Counted from the stretch's first letter, positions 1-11,481 are shown. The stretch: DNA of 64,000 nt from Adenophora triphylla var. japonica (GCA_022495995.1 JAFEMH010001480.1:186001-250000), one strand, 5' to 3'. A program made the numbers and translations. Notes: generated by a model from the sequence alone, not told the origin.

Positions 1-1913
1 TTATAAAATGATTATATTAGGTTGAGGTGCTTAGTTGCAAAGTTGGATAGTCAAGGTTGTTATTGTTAAAGTTTAAACCATGGAGGAGCTTTATTTAAAA
101 GATTGCATAATTATCCTTTGAATTAAACAAAAGAAATTCATTTTCACTTCTCAGTACTTTCTTCTTCTTCTAAAACATTTCCATGGAAAAGTAAGACCAA
201 AACCCTAGCTAACCTTCTAAAAATTCTACCACCTTCATTACTTCTTCGTTTTCAACTCCGTTTGCAGATTCTTGTTTGTGGTGACGAGGGGATCGTATAG
301 AGCCGGTCAAATAAATATTCTATTTCGCACTATTTGGGTAAGTTATTATGATTTTCTTTCAAAGTGTTCATCTTATGATCATTGTTGTTATTGATATGAT
401 TTAAAGGAAGTTTGGGTGTTTTTGGAACACTTTTATTTAGTAAGAATTGTTTTGGAAAAGTGGAATTTAAATGAGTATGGGTTGGTTGCTGTAGTGGCAA
501 TAAAAATGGTTAAGATTGAAGTTAGAGTGTTCATGAATTGATGGAAAGGGTTGCATGGAAATCGGAAGCAAAGTCTTGGTAATAAAATGCTTTTGGGTAG
601 TGTTGTAATGTGTTGGAAGGGGTATAGAATGGTTTGGGTCTGTTTACTGATGTTTGGGACTGGTTTTGGTCACTTTAAAACAGAGTATGTTAGTGTATGG
701 TACTTGGGAATGGTTGCTGATGTTTGTTCCAGCTCTGTTCTGAATTCTGGACAGAGGGCACGACTCGTGCTCTGTGGCACGAGTCGTCCCTTGGATTTTT
801 GCCTAAGTCGTGCCATAAGGGGGACAAGTGTTTCTGGTGGGGTGTATAAGGGGCACGAGTCGTGCCCTGGAGCACGAGTCGTGCCCTGCCCTGCAGTCTC
901 TGAATCATTTTCCAAGGCCTAGAAACCTATTCAACCTAGAACAAAAGTGAACCCTCTTTAACTTAGATTAAAGTAGAACACTTTAGCTACACAATGATGT
1001 CTTACTTGATTAAAATGGAATTGTGGAAGGGCTTTAAATATTGTTCGGAAAATGCTTGACAACCTTGATTCGTTACTTAACCAAAGTGAATCCAACTTGG
1101 TAAATTGAACTTGGACCTTTATAAAGGCCATGTATTGTTGCACATTGATTATGTAGGGCTGGTTTATGATACCTTGTTGCCTTACTTGAGTTCATATTCA
1201 TTGGTTGTGATATACATAGTGTATGAAATAAATGTTGCACTATGGTATTGATTGAACATGAGTATGCTTTACCATGTTGTTATATTCTTATCCCTTTGGT
1301 GGATTTCATTTCAAGTAACTATTATGTGCTTGAACTTGTGTTAATCAGTTGATTTTTAGGGGTATAACGGAATACGATCAATTATGGAAAGTGTGACCTA
1401 ATGTGATCGGATTACGTTATACCTGTGACTGTCCCCTTCTGTGGCCACAGATTGGGGTTATAGCATCTGTATTGAGCCAAAAGCCTTACAGAGTTGCTAA
1501 TATCTTATATGGTTCCCTGAAAAATGGGTCTTATAAGGTGTGAATATGCTCAAGCAGTTCACAAATGAGTGGAGTTTTATCTCCCGATGTTGTACGACTT
1601 ATTGTCAGACGGGAAAAGGTAAACCAAGGTAATGTAATGTGTTTACGACTTTTCCAATGTGTTATATGCACCTTGTATGTGTTGCATCTTACTTGGCATA
1701 TTGTTGCATTCATAATAGCTTATTGAGATTTATTCTCACCCTTCTCCCTTTAATGTTTTAGATCGGCCTAAGACAGGAGGACCCGGCCTGTGAGGTCGGG
1801 GAGGAGTTTTTACGCGTATTTTGGGTTGTTGGGTATGTTTATGTCCTAGATGGGAGTTGTATTTATATTTTGGTTTAGCTCCTTGGTGGAGTATGTATAT
1901 ATAAACACTTTGG
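1..1913 (+). other. Degraded LTR-like sequence, left of the LINE
   Basis: No convincing coding region. The stretch has features common in long Ty3/gypsy LTRs: a leader-like pyrimidine run near 160-180, GTAAGTTATTATG near 336, clustered palindromes at 757-886, and a U5-like block with TTATTCTCACCC near 1731. It reads on continuously after the LINE at 4244, ending near GGTTTAGGG at 4457-4465. The left end is outside the window, so no TG start or target duplication can be checked. A decayed non-LTR promoter or UTR is an alternative. Confidence 0.35.
757..886. promoter_or_regulatory. Cluster of GGCACGAGTCGTGCC-type palindromes
   Basis: Near-perfect inverted repeats lie at 757-770, 776-789, 851-867 and 871-886, with a half-matching site at 802-815. 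The first is the reverse complement of the others. Four sites in 130 bp is far above chance. They resemble in layout the palindromes near the TATA boxes of the other LTRs here, so I infer promoter elements; function is unproven. Confidence 0.5.
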
Positions 1914-1920
1914 TTTCAAA

Positions 1921-2047
1921 CTTGGACTAAGATGGTACATACCATAAAGGAGGTGGCGAAAGAAGTCCTTGGAGGATATGGATATAGATTCAACTTGGGC
2001 TAAGATGGTACATACCATAAAGGAGGTGGCGAAAGAAGTCCTTGGAG
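1921..2047 (+). repeat. 54-bp direct duplication at the LINE 5' junction
   Basis: About 54 bp (1921-1974) recur at 1994-2047, offset 73 bp, with very few differences. The first copy abuts the target-site duplication, and ACTT is shared between target and element. This suggests template jumping or abortive re-priming at the end of LINE integration. Confidence 0.75.
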
Positions 2048-3964
2048 AATCTAGAGGAAATGGGCCACCAAGTAAGGACACATCATGGTGGAACGAGGAA
2101 GTAAAACAAGCAATAAAGGGCAAGCGAGAATGCTACAAATTATTGGGGAAATGTAGGAGGGACGAGAACTATGAGAAGTATAAGGAAGCTAGAAGAGATG
2201 CTAAGAAAGCAGTAAGAGACGCAAGAGCAAAGGTGAATCAGAAACTTTATGATAAGTTGTATACAAAAGAAGGGGAAAAGGACATCTACAAACTCGCTCG
2301 TATGAGGAATAAGAGGACACGAGATATTGGGACGGTTAAATGTGTAAAGGATGTAGACCAAAGAGTTCTAGTCGGGGATAAAGAGATAAAAGATAGATGA
2401 AGTTCGTACTTTGATACCTTGTTCAATGGCGATCAAGAGCAGGATATTGGAGATTTAAATATCTCTTCGAGTATGGTTAATCGAGATTTTATGCGGAGAA
2501 TTCAAAAGAGTGAAGTGGAAATGGCAATGAAAAAGATGAGATTGAAGAAAGCTGTAGGACAGGATTGTATACCAATTGAGGTTTGGAGATGTTTTAGGGA
2601 GAGGGAAATAGATTGGTTAACAACGCTATTTAACAAGATATGGAGAGTTAACACAATGCCATTGGAGTGGCCGAAGAGTACTCTGATCCCTTTGTATAAG
2701 AACAAAGGTGATGTCCAAGATTGTGCCAACTATCGGGGGATCAAACTAATGAGCCATACTATGAAACTTTGGGAAAGAGTGATTGCACAAAGGCTGAGAA
2801 AAATTGTGGATATTTCGGATAACCAATTTGGGTTTATGCCGGGAAGATTGACTATGGAGGCAATATATCTTATGAGACAAACCATGGAAAAATATCGGGA
2901 TCAAAAGAAAGATTTGCATATGGTTTTCATTGATTTGGAGAAGGCGTATGATAAGTGCCAAGAGAGGTACTTTGGTGGGCATTAGCAAAGAAGGGTGTTT
3001 CAAAGAAATATATTGATATTATCAAGGACATGTATAATGGAGTTAGTACTTGTGTACAGACTAGTGTTGGGAAGACCGAAGAGTTCCCTATAAAGATTGG
3101 AGTACATCAAGGTTCCGCACTTAGCCCCTTTCTTTTCGCTTTGATAATGGACGAATTGACGAGGTTAGTCCAAGATGATATACCAAAGTGTATGTTATTC
3201 GCAGATGATATTGTGCTGATTGATGAGACAAGAGAGGGTGTTGAAAGTAAATTGGAGTTGTGGAGACACACTTTGGAATCTCGAGGTTTTCGATTAAGCA
3301 GAAGCAAGACTGAATATTTGGAGTGTAAATTTAGCAGAGTTGGAAGTAGGGAGGCAGGGGCGGTCACATTTGATGGAAATATTATCCAAGCGTCTGTGTT
3401 TTTTCGCTATCTTGGATCCATTATCCAAAAGGATGGAGAATTGGATGGAGATGTGGCTCATAGGATTAAATCAGGTTGGTTGAAGTGGAAGAGTGCCACA
3501 GGGTTTCTATGTGATCGCGGCATGCCCAATAGATTAAGGGAAAATTCTACCGCACGGCAATTAGGCCGGCATTGCTTTACGGCAACGAATGTTGGGCCGT
3601 GAAACAGTGTCACGTGCATAAGATGAATGTGGCGGAGATGCGTATGCTTCGATGGATGTGCGGTCATACAAGAAAGGATCGATTGAGGAATGAGGTGATC
3701 AGAGGTAAAGTAGGAGTTGCGCCCATTGAGGATAAAATGAGGGAAAATCGTCTAAGGTGGTTTGGACACGTGAGAAGGAGACCGAGTGATGCACCGGTTA
3801 GGAGGCCAAAACAATGGAGAAATGATAAAATGGCGAGGGGTAGAGGAAGACCCAAACAAACTTGGATTAGAGTAATTGAAAATGATATGAGTTTACTTGG
3901 AGTGGATGAAAGTATGGTGTTGAAGAGGCCGGAGTGGAGGGCAAAAATCCATGTGGGGGGTTGA
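1969..3964 (+). pseudogene. RTE LINE reverse transcriptase, broken
   Basis: Encodes the RT half of an RTE ORF2, which reverse-transcribes element RNA at the nicked target. Visible in order: a basic linker, the fingers region with IPLYKNKGD and NYRGI (2689-2745), palm motif A ([10 protein letters not shown], 2923-2952), GVHQGSALSPFLF (about 3100-3140), the catalytic FADD (about 3197-3208), then a C-terminal segment with LLYGNECWAVK and RRPKQW. Three breaks: an in-frame TGA at 2398-2400 where homologues have Trp, a frameshift near 2953, and another near 3540. The last frame ends at 3964. No endonuclease is present. The RTE assignment is secure from the motif order and tail; the element cannot act on its own. 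Confidence 0.87.
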
Positions 3965-4130
3965 TTTTTTATTTTATTTTATTTTTATTATTTTTATTTA
4001 TTTATTTATTTTTATTTATTTATTTATTTATTTTTTTACTTTTTGATTTTTTGATTTTTTGATTTTGATTTTGATTTGTATGTTTATTTATTTATTTATT
4101 TTTATTTATTTATTTTTTTCAACAACCTTT
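3965..4130 (+). repeat. AT-rich simple repeats in LINE 3' UTR
   Basis: Runs of ATTT, TTTATTTA and TTTTGA units directly after the LINE stop codon. Low complexity, no coding potential; expanded microsatellite in the 3' UTR. Confidence 0.75.
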
Positions 4131-4191
4131 TTTCACGATGACATTTGAGGATTCATGTTAGCCGACCCCAAATTATTTTGGGACTAAGGCT

Positions 4192-4233
<42 letters not shown>
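4131..4233 (+). other. LINE 3' end with (TTG)n tail
   Basis: Contains a short conserved 3' segment (GCCGACCCCAAATTATTTTG near 4160) followed by about 15 TTG units from about 4190. Known plant RTE elements end in such TTG tracts, which probably serve in target-primed reverse transcription. The tail abuts the second copy of the target duplication. Confidence 0.8.
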
Positions 4234-4236
<3 letters not shown>

Positions 4237-4243
4237 CAAACTT

Positions 4244-4465
4244 ATATTTGTGAACTTTTGTAATATGTAACTAAAGTAAGTTGGTTGTTAAAGTTTGGTT
4301 TACCCCCTTTTCCTCCAAGTGGAGATGACCCCAATTTAGTATTTGAAGGTTAATGTTAAAGTTTGGTTTCTTTTCCAGTTAAGTCAAATGTTTCAAAAAT
4401 TACAGGTGGTCTTTCTTAGTTTGGACTCTCCGGCTCGGGACACGTGTTGGGTTCCGGGTTTAGGG
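4244..4465 (+). other. Continuation of the LTR-like sequence split by the LINE
   Basis: Non-coding. Resumes the sequence broken by the LINE and ends at GGTTTAGGG, beside a TG that begins the minus-strand LTR-like unit U. No target duplication links the two. Confidence 0.35.
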
Positions 4466-4529
4466 TGTCCACAAGACACCTTACAGAGGCTTTACAAATC
4501 TCAAAATACAGAACACAATCACCTCAAAT

Positions 4530-4556
4530 GAGTGTGAATATTGAGGATTCACACTC
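4530..4556 (-). other. Conserved hairpin in the U LTR
   Basis: A perfect 10-bp stem (GAGTGTGAAT pairing with ATTCACACTC) with a 7-nt loop. The same hairpin occurs in both W LTRs (43101-43127 and 53947-53973) with one base pair changed on both sides (A-T here, G-C there), so pairing is retained. Confidence 0.55.
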
Positions 4557-4658
4557 TGTTTTAAGTGACAAGTGAACCATATAAACAAATTACAAATGAA
4601 ATGATGAACCGGATGAACAACTTACAACTGAACTGATGGTCTCTGCAGAGTGACTACT

Positions 4659-4708
4659 TGTGTCGCGTGACACAGGACTTCACATGTCCAGTTGTGTCGC
4701 GTGACACA
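4659..4708. promoter_or_regulatory. Two TGTGTCGCGTGACACA palindromes
   Basis: Copies at 4659-4674 and 4693-4708, 18 bp apart. Related half-identical palindromes occur at 5367-5378 and 5407-5418, on the upstream side of the TATA box. They match the pattern seen in W. Confidence 0.55.
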
Positions 4709-4823
4709 GGTTACCAATCTGCAGGAACCTTACAATTTGAAATTAGAAACAACAGAGATCGATTCAGATCCAATCACCACACCAAATCATCTCAGAAAAC
4801 AATGAATTAATCACGAATCGACC

Positions 4824-4859
4824 AAGGGGGTGTGGATATGGGGAGATCCACACTCCCTT
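4824..4859. other. 14-bp stem hairpin in U
   Basis: 4824-4837 pairs with 4846-4859 (one G-T wobble), loop of 8 nt. It contains GTGTGGAT, also found in the W LTR just after its own CTCCCTATACC hairpin. Confidence 0.45.
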
Positions 4860-5680
4860 GATGAACAAGCAACAAATCACAACAATATCAAACCATGAAC
4901 ATCAAATATATCAAGCAAAACGACTTAAACAGAGAGATGGCGATTGCCACTTGATAATCAGAGCGGATGGAGCTTGATTATCAAGTGGATGAATAGAAAT
5001 TGCAATGAACAAACAAAATGGCAAATATGAGAGAGAAGGAGGGAATTGTTACCCTTGTAGTGTCCACAATCTCTACACCAAGTTAGGTGTAAAGACCTTC
5101 GATTCAGCTGCTGGAATGGGGATCCAAACACAAATGGAGTGCTGGATTAAGAGTTCCAAGGTGGATGTGAAGTATGGAGGTAGATGGGTGAATTGGATGA
5201 GAGAGGGGGATTGAATTGAGAGGATTGGTGTGTGTTGTGTGTGTTTTGAGAGAGAGGGGAGGTATTCTGGCATAATTTGGGCAGAGTGACTTTAGGGAAA
5301 TGGAAAAGGGATCCAGATATGAGAGGGGTAGGGTCCAATTTATAGGCTGCTGGTGAGGGCTACTTCTGTCGCACGACATTCTGCTTCTGTTTTCCATGGC
5401 TCGAGTTGTCGCGTGACACAACATGCCACTAACCGTTTCTGGCGCCAATTTGCCATTCTGGAACCTTCCAAGGTAATTCCTCTTAGGTCCAAAATGGTTT
5501 AATTCCCTGTAGGTCCTTTTGCCTGGAAAAATGACTTAAAAGCACTTCCTTCACAAAAACTTATAAAAAGTTTCCGGAAGTCTCGAAACGGACCTGGAAT
5601 TTACCAAAACGCCCCTAATGCAATTTTATTTCATTAAAAGACACTTATAAAGTGTCGCAAATTGGATTGGCGTACTCACA

Positions 5681-6254
5681 CCTGGGCCTTCACAATAACA
5701 GTTCAGAGCACCGCAGCAACAACCTGTAATGCCACCACCGCAGTTTGGTTCGGGACAACAATCAGGTATCCCCCCCCCCCAAAATGATACTGGTCCCCCC
5801 CAAAATGATACTGGTCCAGCAATTCTTGACGCCTTGCCAGCCTCCACAAACCAGTTTCTCACTCAAAACCTCATCAACGTACTTTTGAATCTAGAGCCCG
5901 CCAGCATCAACTTCAAATGTCCGAGACTGAAAAGAAATTTCAATCGAGACCCGGGGTTCAAATCCAACTTCATCCCAAGACCAAAATTAAGGTCCGCATG
6001 ATACTGCTGACCTACAACAAGACCTCATCATGCAATTCAGTCCACAACACATACAAACCCTCTCACCACCATAGATCCCACATAAAACACCAAACCGGGC
6101 TCATACAACTTGCATTCAGTACAGAATTAACAAAACAAAAATACAAAAAAAAATAGTGAAATAAAATGTATTAACCTAGTTATTACATTCCAAAAATAGA
6201 AAAATAATGTGCATCAAATGTATATATGTTTTCTCTCTGCCCTAACAGGTGCAC
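5681..6254 (+). other. Unassigned stretch with a short Gln/Pro-rich open frame
   Basis: A plus-strand frame (5729-6001, 90 codons) begins Gln/Pro-rich and contains a tandem PPQNDTG duplication next to a C homopolymer. I do not recognise it. It may be a captured exon or a shadow of the minus-strand gene's 3' UTR. On the minus strand this stretch lies downstream of the PMD stop codon and is AT-rich, suiting a 3' UTR. Confidence 0.2.
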
Positions 6255-8370
6255 TCAGTCGGAATCACTATCCGAATCAGAAGCGGGATCCTCCTCCCTG
6301 AAAATCTCCTTGCCACGCCCCCGCACATTCCTCTGAGCCGTGCTCGGTCCTTCCGCCGCTGCCTCTAGGAAGGCCATCTCTGGCTCTATGTCGTCCTGCT
6401 CAGCATCAGAGTATCGGTCCTCAGGATCAGCCGGCACGCCTCGGTACGGCACACCAATATCCGCAAAGAAGTCGTACCCGAAGGAGAACGCGTCTGAGCT
6501 TTGGCCGTACGTGCCCTAAGTCTGCAAGGGCATCCCATAACCTCCCTGCGGCTCAAAAGTGCCGTAACCACCGCCATGCGAAGAGGAGCCCTCGCCGGGC
6601 CTGCCATGTACGAAGCCCGATCCCTCCATGCCTCCGAAGATAATATGATCCCGGGAAGCTCCACGCTCCTGTCCATGTAGGGAGAAGGAGAATCATCCGT
6701 CGACCCCCTAGGCTGAGTGCGAAGAGGCTCCATAGACCTCCTACCTGGCATAGTCTCACTGGCAGGAATGGGGGACCTCTCCCGCATAGAGGCACTAGAT
6801 CCCAATCGCTTTTCCCTCTCCAAGCCCCGAGCATTCCCCTTTGTCACGAGGTTGCGAATGAACCTCTTTGCCCCGATAACCTGGCGCAAAAGTTGATCCA
6901 CAACCCAGGACGAGTAATGAAAAGAAGAAACAGAAGCATTAAAAATTTTTTGAAGCAATGACGAAAGAAGTACAAAGCCTAAATAACCAAAACACAATCA
7001 GCACATATCTGAGCATTCGGTCGAGACCGAAAAGCTCGCGGTGTCACCGCTGGGAGGGGTATCTGCACCCTCATCCTAACCCCCTCCTGGGTATATGAGA
7101 AGTTAGCCCGAGGGATCCTCACAACCGAATTCCCCTCCCTCTCCAGCACCTGAGGCATCCTCAGCCTGCGCACAACAAACGCCTGATAGGGCTCCTGAGT
7201 AACGTACTATAGGGCAGGCCTCCCAGCCCTAAACCACGTCCAGTCCACCGACCCCTCCTGGGGATACATCATGTCAGCTGGAGGCTCAGCCGGTGCCAAA
7301 ACAGTCATCCCTAGACCATGCTGCTGTGTCACCCTCTCCCCCAAATAGTAAACATCGCAGGTGAATCCCCGCAGGATACACCTCTGCCTCGTCCAGCGCT
7401 CGGCACCGCCTAGCTGATCAGCCTCGAACCGGTCCCAAGGGTAAAATTTAACTCTCTCGCTGGTCTCCTTCTTCATAAAAGGTATCATGTCATTGTACCT
7501 CATCTTTATCCTAGTCCTTCTAGTCCTCTTCACCCGGGCATCCTTCGTCCACTAGAGCATAGCCGGGTATGCAAAAGTCTCCCCCGGGATATGCTCCCAT
7601 AAGGCACAGCCAAAAATCTCCAAGGCCCAGATCTGCATCCAACAAAGAGGACCTATCAAAAACTACAGTGCATACACAATATGTACAAAGGAAAAGAAGG
7701 AGAAAGTATACCTCTAGTGGGAACTCGAAGCAGGTCAGGGAGGTGGACGCTTTCCTGTTGTTTCTATCCAAGGCGAAATACAACTCCGCCAATCCTGCCT
7801 CTCCCCAGGCATACTCATTTATCCTGTCTATATCCGTCAAGGACCCCAGCAAGGCAAACATAGCTGTGCCCTCAGCGTGCCCAAACAAAGTGCTGGAAAG
7901 GGAAAACCATAGGAAGCATCGAGCGATCTGCTCAGCTGTGATGGTCTGGTCCCCTCTCTCGTACCGAGCTATGCTCTCGGCCAACTTCGCCTCAATCACG
8001 GCATATTCCATGCCCATCCCCTTCCGCAGCACGATGACAATCCCAAGCAGATCCATCAGCTCCGCATCCGTATACCCGTCATGCCACTCCAAGCTAAGCC
8101 CCTTGAAGGACAGGCCAGTGATGGCGGCATAATCAGTGGGGGTCACGGTAGCCTCCCCCCAGAAAAAGTGAAATGTGTGGGTAACATCCCACGAGTGCTC
8201 GATCAGTGCCAAAATGAGCCCCTTGCTCTTATGTAAGCCCGCTACCCCTCTCAGGCACTCAACAAAACCATAAAGGTTAGATGCCACCACAAGCTGGCGA
8301 GGACTCCGCTGACCCACCCTACCAGCTATAGGCAAAGCATCCCAAAGCCTGACAACTACCTCCGCGGACC
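6255..8370 (-). pseudogene. PMD (plant mobile domain) gene of element V, 3' portion
   Basis: Minus-strand gene for a plant-mobile-domain protein, a family found in MAIN/MAIL-type host proteins and in Mutator and Ty3/gypsy elements; its role inside retrotransposons is not established. The diagnostic block is at about 8110-8190: SWDVTHTFHFFWGEATVTP then TDYAAITGL. RSPRQL lies further upstream near 8300. Downstream come WALEIFG and a basic C-terminal part, ending in an acidic Ser/Asp tail (stop at 6255). Stops at 7552-7554 and 7207-7209 break it. Element Y inserted at 8370; removing Y and one GGACC restores the frame into 56957 onward. The gene is antisense to its host element, as aORFs of Tat elements are. 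Confidence 0.75.
7633..7711 (-). other. Predicted 79-bp intron in the V PMD gene
   Basis: Minus-strand donor GAG|GTATAC and acceptor GATGCAG|ATCTGG with a pyrimidine-rich interior. Splicing joins FEFPLE to IWALEIFG, which resembles family sequence; unspliced, the frame is open but unlike any PMD. Z's PMD gene has an intron at the equivalent place (39752-39815). Confidence 0.55.
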
Positions 8371-9808
8371 TGTAAGTACCCCAATCTGGATTACCCTCTT
8401 CCGAGTACACAGGAAACACCGCAGACTCACAAAAGCAGTCTCGAAGACCTTTGACACTCAAAACCCTCAAAAACCCCAAGCCAAACCAAGGGAGGAACCT
8501 TTCTGGGATAAAAAGGGATAAAAGGACCATTTGGGAATTTATTAGAATTCAGAAAAGCATAAGTATTCCGTACGGACCTCATTGCTGCAATGATTACTGA
8601 ATCCCCTTAAAGTCCAACTTATTCCCACAAATCCCAGAGAACATCATTACCCCCCTACATGGTTGGTCCGTACGGACCTCTTTGCATGCTGAGATGGTCC
8701 GTACGGACCTTATTGCAAGTAGACACCATCATGGCTAAATCTTCTTCATCATCACAGATTCCCTCAAATCGAGGAAAACTAAAATTTTGGATTACCTGCA
8801 AGGTCCGTACGGACCTTATTGCAGTTTTCCTACACTATAAATAGAGGGCTCCCCCTCCCTCATTTTCACACATTTCCCTCTTCTCTCCTCTCCCCCCAGC
8901 CTTCAGGCTCCCTTTAAGACCCTTTGGGGCACTCCCGGCCCCTTTCGGATCCTTCCGAGGCCTTTCGAGCCCCCTTGCGGTGCTCCGAAGCCTCCCCGAG
9001 CGCTCCCGCGCTGCCCCGAGGCACTCTCGAGGTACTCTGAGGCCCCTCGTGGTACTCCGAGGCCTTGCCTGGTCTTTCTCGAGGCGTCCCGGCTCTTTCC
9101 GAGTCAACCCAGCGATCCCAAACCACGCCGAACCTCTGCCCGAATCCAACCAACGATTCCAACGCACGCCGAACCTCTGCCCGAATCCAACCAACGATTC
9201 CAACGCACGCCAAACCTCTAGCCGAGTGATCCCTGCGATCCCAACGCACGCCGAAACTCTGTCCGCAGACAACCGGCCCCTTTTCCGAAGCAATCCTGGT
9301 CCGTATCGGAACACTATTCCGTCCTCAAACACTATTCCCCTGCGGAAGACAGACACGAACCAACATTGGTAAGACTTCCTTCCTATACTATTTCAATACA
9401 TTTCAATAAAGCAGTGTACAATGTAGACATCCGACACATCATGCATTTTTAAAAGCATTACACACACACACAACAGTTAAAGAATATTAGGGGTATCCGA
9501 AAGACTCGTTTTACAAGGTGACTCGGGTGAGCTCTAAGATTCTAATATTCTCTTCCCGAGGAGTCATCTGACCTGCGAACTCAAAAGTCTCATCACACAA
9601 CAAAAACAGTTTATTTTTAAACTGATGTCCTTTTTCAATGTTTTGGGCTTAATAAAAACGGCGTGGCGACTCTACAAGCAAAAACACAGCGAGACACCTC
9701 CCAACTAACGCAAAATCAGAATAAGCCAGATACCGGGGCGCGAACGCGCTGCCTCTCGGATCCGAGCGACTTTCCCGAACGCGACGCAACGAAATGCGAG
9801 ATGCCAGG
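8371..9808 (+). repeat. Y 5' LTR, first part (split by X)
   Basis: Aligns along its whole length with 55465-56910, with scattered substitutions and an 11-bp indel near 9006. It contains the palindrome-rich promoter, a TATA box, a Pro/Arg-rich-looking GC block (8900-9300, coding-like by composition only), a direct repeat at 9123-9218, and the conserved ACGGCGTGGCGACTC near its 3' end. X begins at 9809; the LTR's last 39 bp are at 19819-19857. Confidence 0.9.
8567..8843 (+). promoter_or_regulatory. Y LTR promoter: four GGTCCGTACGGACC palindromes and TATA box
   Basis: Palindromes at 8567-8578 (arm trimmed), 8665-8678, 8696-8709 and 8802-8815, each followed by CTC or TTA then TTGC. TATAAATA is at 8836-8843, 21 bp after the last one. 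The 3' LTR repeats the arrangement (55660-55672, 55759-55772, 55790-55803, 55896-55909; TATA at 55930). Confidence 0.72.
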
Positions 9809-10412
9809 TGTTTTGGTAGAAAAAACAATTTAGTAGAATCTTAACTAGGTTTAGTGTGTGGATTGAATAATAAGGAGGGAACTATGGAATTCGATTATAT
9901 GGAACAAAAGAATGAAAAAGAGATAATGACAACACGATTTGTTAACGAGGAAAACCTTGGAGGTGATAACCTCTTTGGAAAAAACCCCGGGAGTTAGGTC
10001 TCCAACCTTAAAGGTTTCACTATAATGATCACAAATACAACTTTGGAAGATAATGGAGAGGATTACAAGAGCATTTTGTGTAGAGTGTGTGCGTATGAGC
10101 ATGAATGTGTTTTTCCGCCTCCATTTCCCCTTAAATACAAGTAGATATGAAAGAGTCAATATGGTTCCTATAATCTCGGCATTTTGGTTTATCACTTCAA
10201 CCTCCGTGAGACCAAGTCGCCCTAGCCGTTTGAAGGTCTGTTGAACGTGCTTGGAAATTGTTCCGCATTCCTCTCTTAATTACTGAAAAATAAGAATAAG
10301 AATATTAGGAAATATTGAACAAGTAAATATTAAAACAATACTTACAGTGTAATGACATCTCGATATGCAGGATCAATTGAAGATGTCACCATGTTGAAAA
10401 ATGCCCACAACA
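9809..10412 (-). repeat. X LTR at the left end (probably a solo-LTR product)
   Basis: 604 bp, TG...CA, identical to 19215-19818 except one base near 10031. It is followed not by X internal sequence but by CCAGG and Y leader, as the right LTR is. Contains GACATC and GATGTC as an inverted pair near 10353-10388. Confidence 0.92.
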
Positions 10413-11481
10413 CCAGGGCCCCGCGCGCGAGTCGGATCCCGGGTAATTTCAGTTGGCGACTCCGCTGGGGATATTTTGTTTTAAAAACTTTTAAACAAAA
10501 TAAAAGATTTTTAAAACGATGATGAGGGTCAAACTTTCATTTTACCCATTTCTTTAACTGTTGTGTGTGTGTGCATGTGCTTTACTTTTTTTTATTTTAT
10601 TTTACAAAAAAAATAAAAATACAAAAAAAAAGCATCAATATACATCTGTGCATACATTTAAAATTCTTCAAAACTTCTATTTTACTCAGAAAAAGAATTT
10701 TAGAGACCGCACACTACGCGCACCGCCTCGGTTACACCGCACACTACTCACACCGTTGCCTCGGTTACACCGCACGCTACGCGCATCTTCTTGCCTCGGA
10801 TACATTGCACACTACAATCCTTAACCCGGGGTGGTCTCAGTTGCAGTTCGTTTGGCCTTCCTATGCCTCTCGGACGCGCACGGGATCATTCCAAACATCT
10901 CATCCTAGCCAAGCGTCAACCCTGCACGTTTGAGTCTTGAGTCACACTCGTCCGGACTCCGGTTGGTTTTACCTACCCGTGTCATAAAGCCCGGATACAT
11001 ATCCCATGCCGGCCATTTTCTGAGTCGAAGCTCGAAACTCAAGATCCCTTGCGCAAGCAAAGCGATGAAAGGTCATGCTAAAATCTTGACCTGATCTTGA
11101 TTTTCCAAAGCTACACCCAGACAATATTCCGTCCCGGATATACATCCATGCCCACATGACACCATGTCATCAAGCCTTTAATACGTCAGCCATGACGATA
11201 CGACCCAGCCAACGCCTAACGTCACAGATCCCTTGCGCAAGCAAGGTAAAGAGAGGTCATGCCGAACTCTTGACCCGATCTTGACTCAGGTGCCGACTCG
11301 GCTCACTATTCACATGGCTAACGCATTAAAACGAACATGACAGGCTCGGTCCTTAGTTTCGGTTTTTTCTTTTAGGCCGGTGGAAACCGCTTGCCCTATA
11401 GGACCCTCGCCCGTGTCCACCCTGGGATGTCAAAATACAGGTGCAAAACGAGGGGCTTATAGCCGCACAGATGGTCTCCAC
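10413..11481 (+). repeat. Duplicated copy of Y's LTR end, primer binding site and leader
   Basis: Matches 19819-20899, including CCAGG, the LTR terminus, the primer binding site (10454-10471) and leader hairpins at 11046-11060 and 11231-11246. About 20 sites differ, clustered near 10720-10790 and 10940-10990. It ends CTCCACTGA, where it joins X LTR sequence at a shared TGA. Confidence 0.85.

Larger units (their letters stand above)
1913..4243 (+). mobile_element. RTE-clade LINE, 5'-truncated, with target-site duplication
   Basis: A non-LTR retrotransposon. The body runs about 1924-4233 and is flanked by direct copies of GTTTCAAACTT (1913-1923 and 4233-4243). The RT belongs to the plant RTE type and the 3' tail is a (TTG)n microsatellite, typical of this clade rather than poly(A). 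The endonuclease domain is absent, so it is a 5'-truncated copy. It interrupts an LTR-like sequence and is therefore younger than it. Confidence 0.9.
4466..5680 (-). mobile_element. LTR-like unit U (minus strand, solo or truncated)
   Basis: On the minus strand this begins TGTGAGTACG at 5680, like the W and Z LTR starts (TGTGAGTACCCC, TGTAAGTACCC), and ends in CA at 4466. It holds palindromes at 5367-5378 and 5407-5418, a TATAAATT box at 5337-5344, a hairpin at 4824-4859, more palindromes at 4659-4708 and a second hairpin at 4530-4556; the W LTRs carry matching element types and share the 4530-4556 hairpin. No primer binding site is adjacent and the flanks (TAGGG and CCTGG) do not match, so it is a recombined or truncated LTR. 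Confidence 0.55.

Noticed and set aside
551..922. 123-codon frame at the left end
   Set aside because: Overlaps the palindrome cluster, and has equal-length frames on the other strand; no homology recognised.
8371..8530. Apparent N-terminus of the PMD protein reading into 8530
   Set aside because: These bases are Y LTR; the true upstream coding sequence is at 56957 onward.
8835..9356. Arg/Gly-rich minus-strand frame in the Y LTR, and the matching frames in the 3' LTR
   Set aside because: GC-rich LTR sequence gives long frames on both strands; indels between the two LTR copies shift the frame, so it is not under coding constraint.
8371..9857. Y's left LTR as the 3' LTR of element V
   Set aside because: The GGACC target duplication and the primer binding site after X show it is the 5' LTR of Y; V's PMD gene merely contains the insertion.
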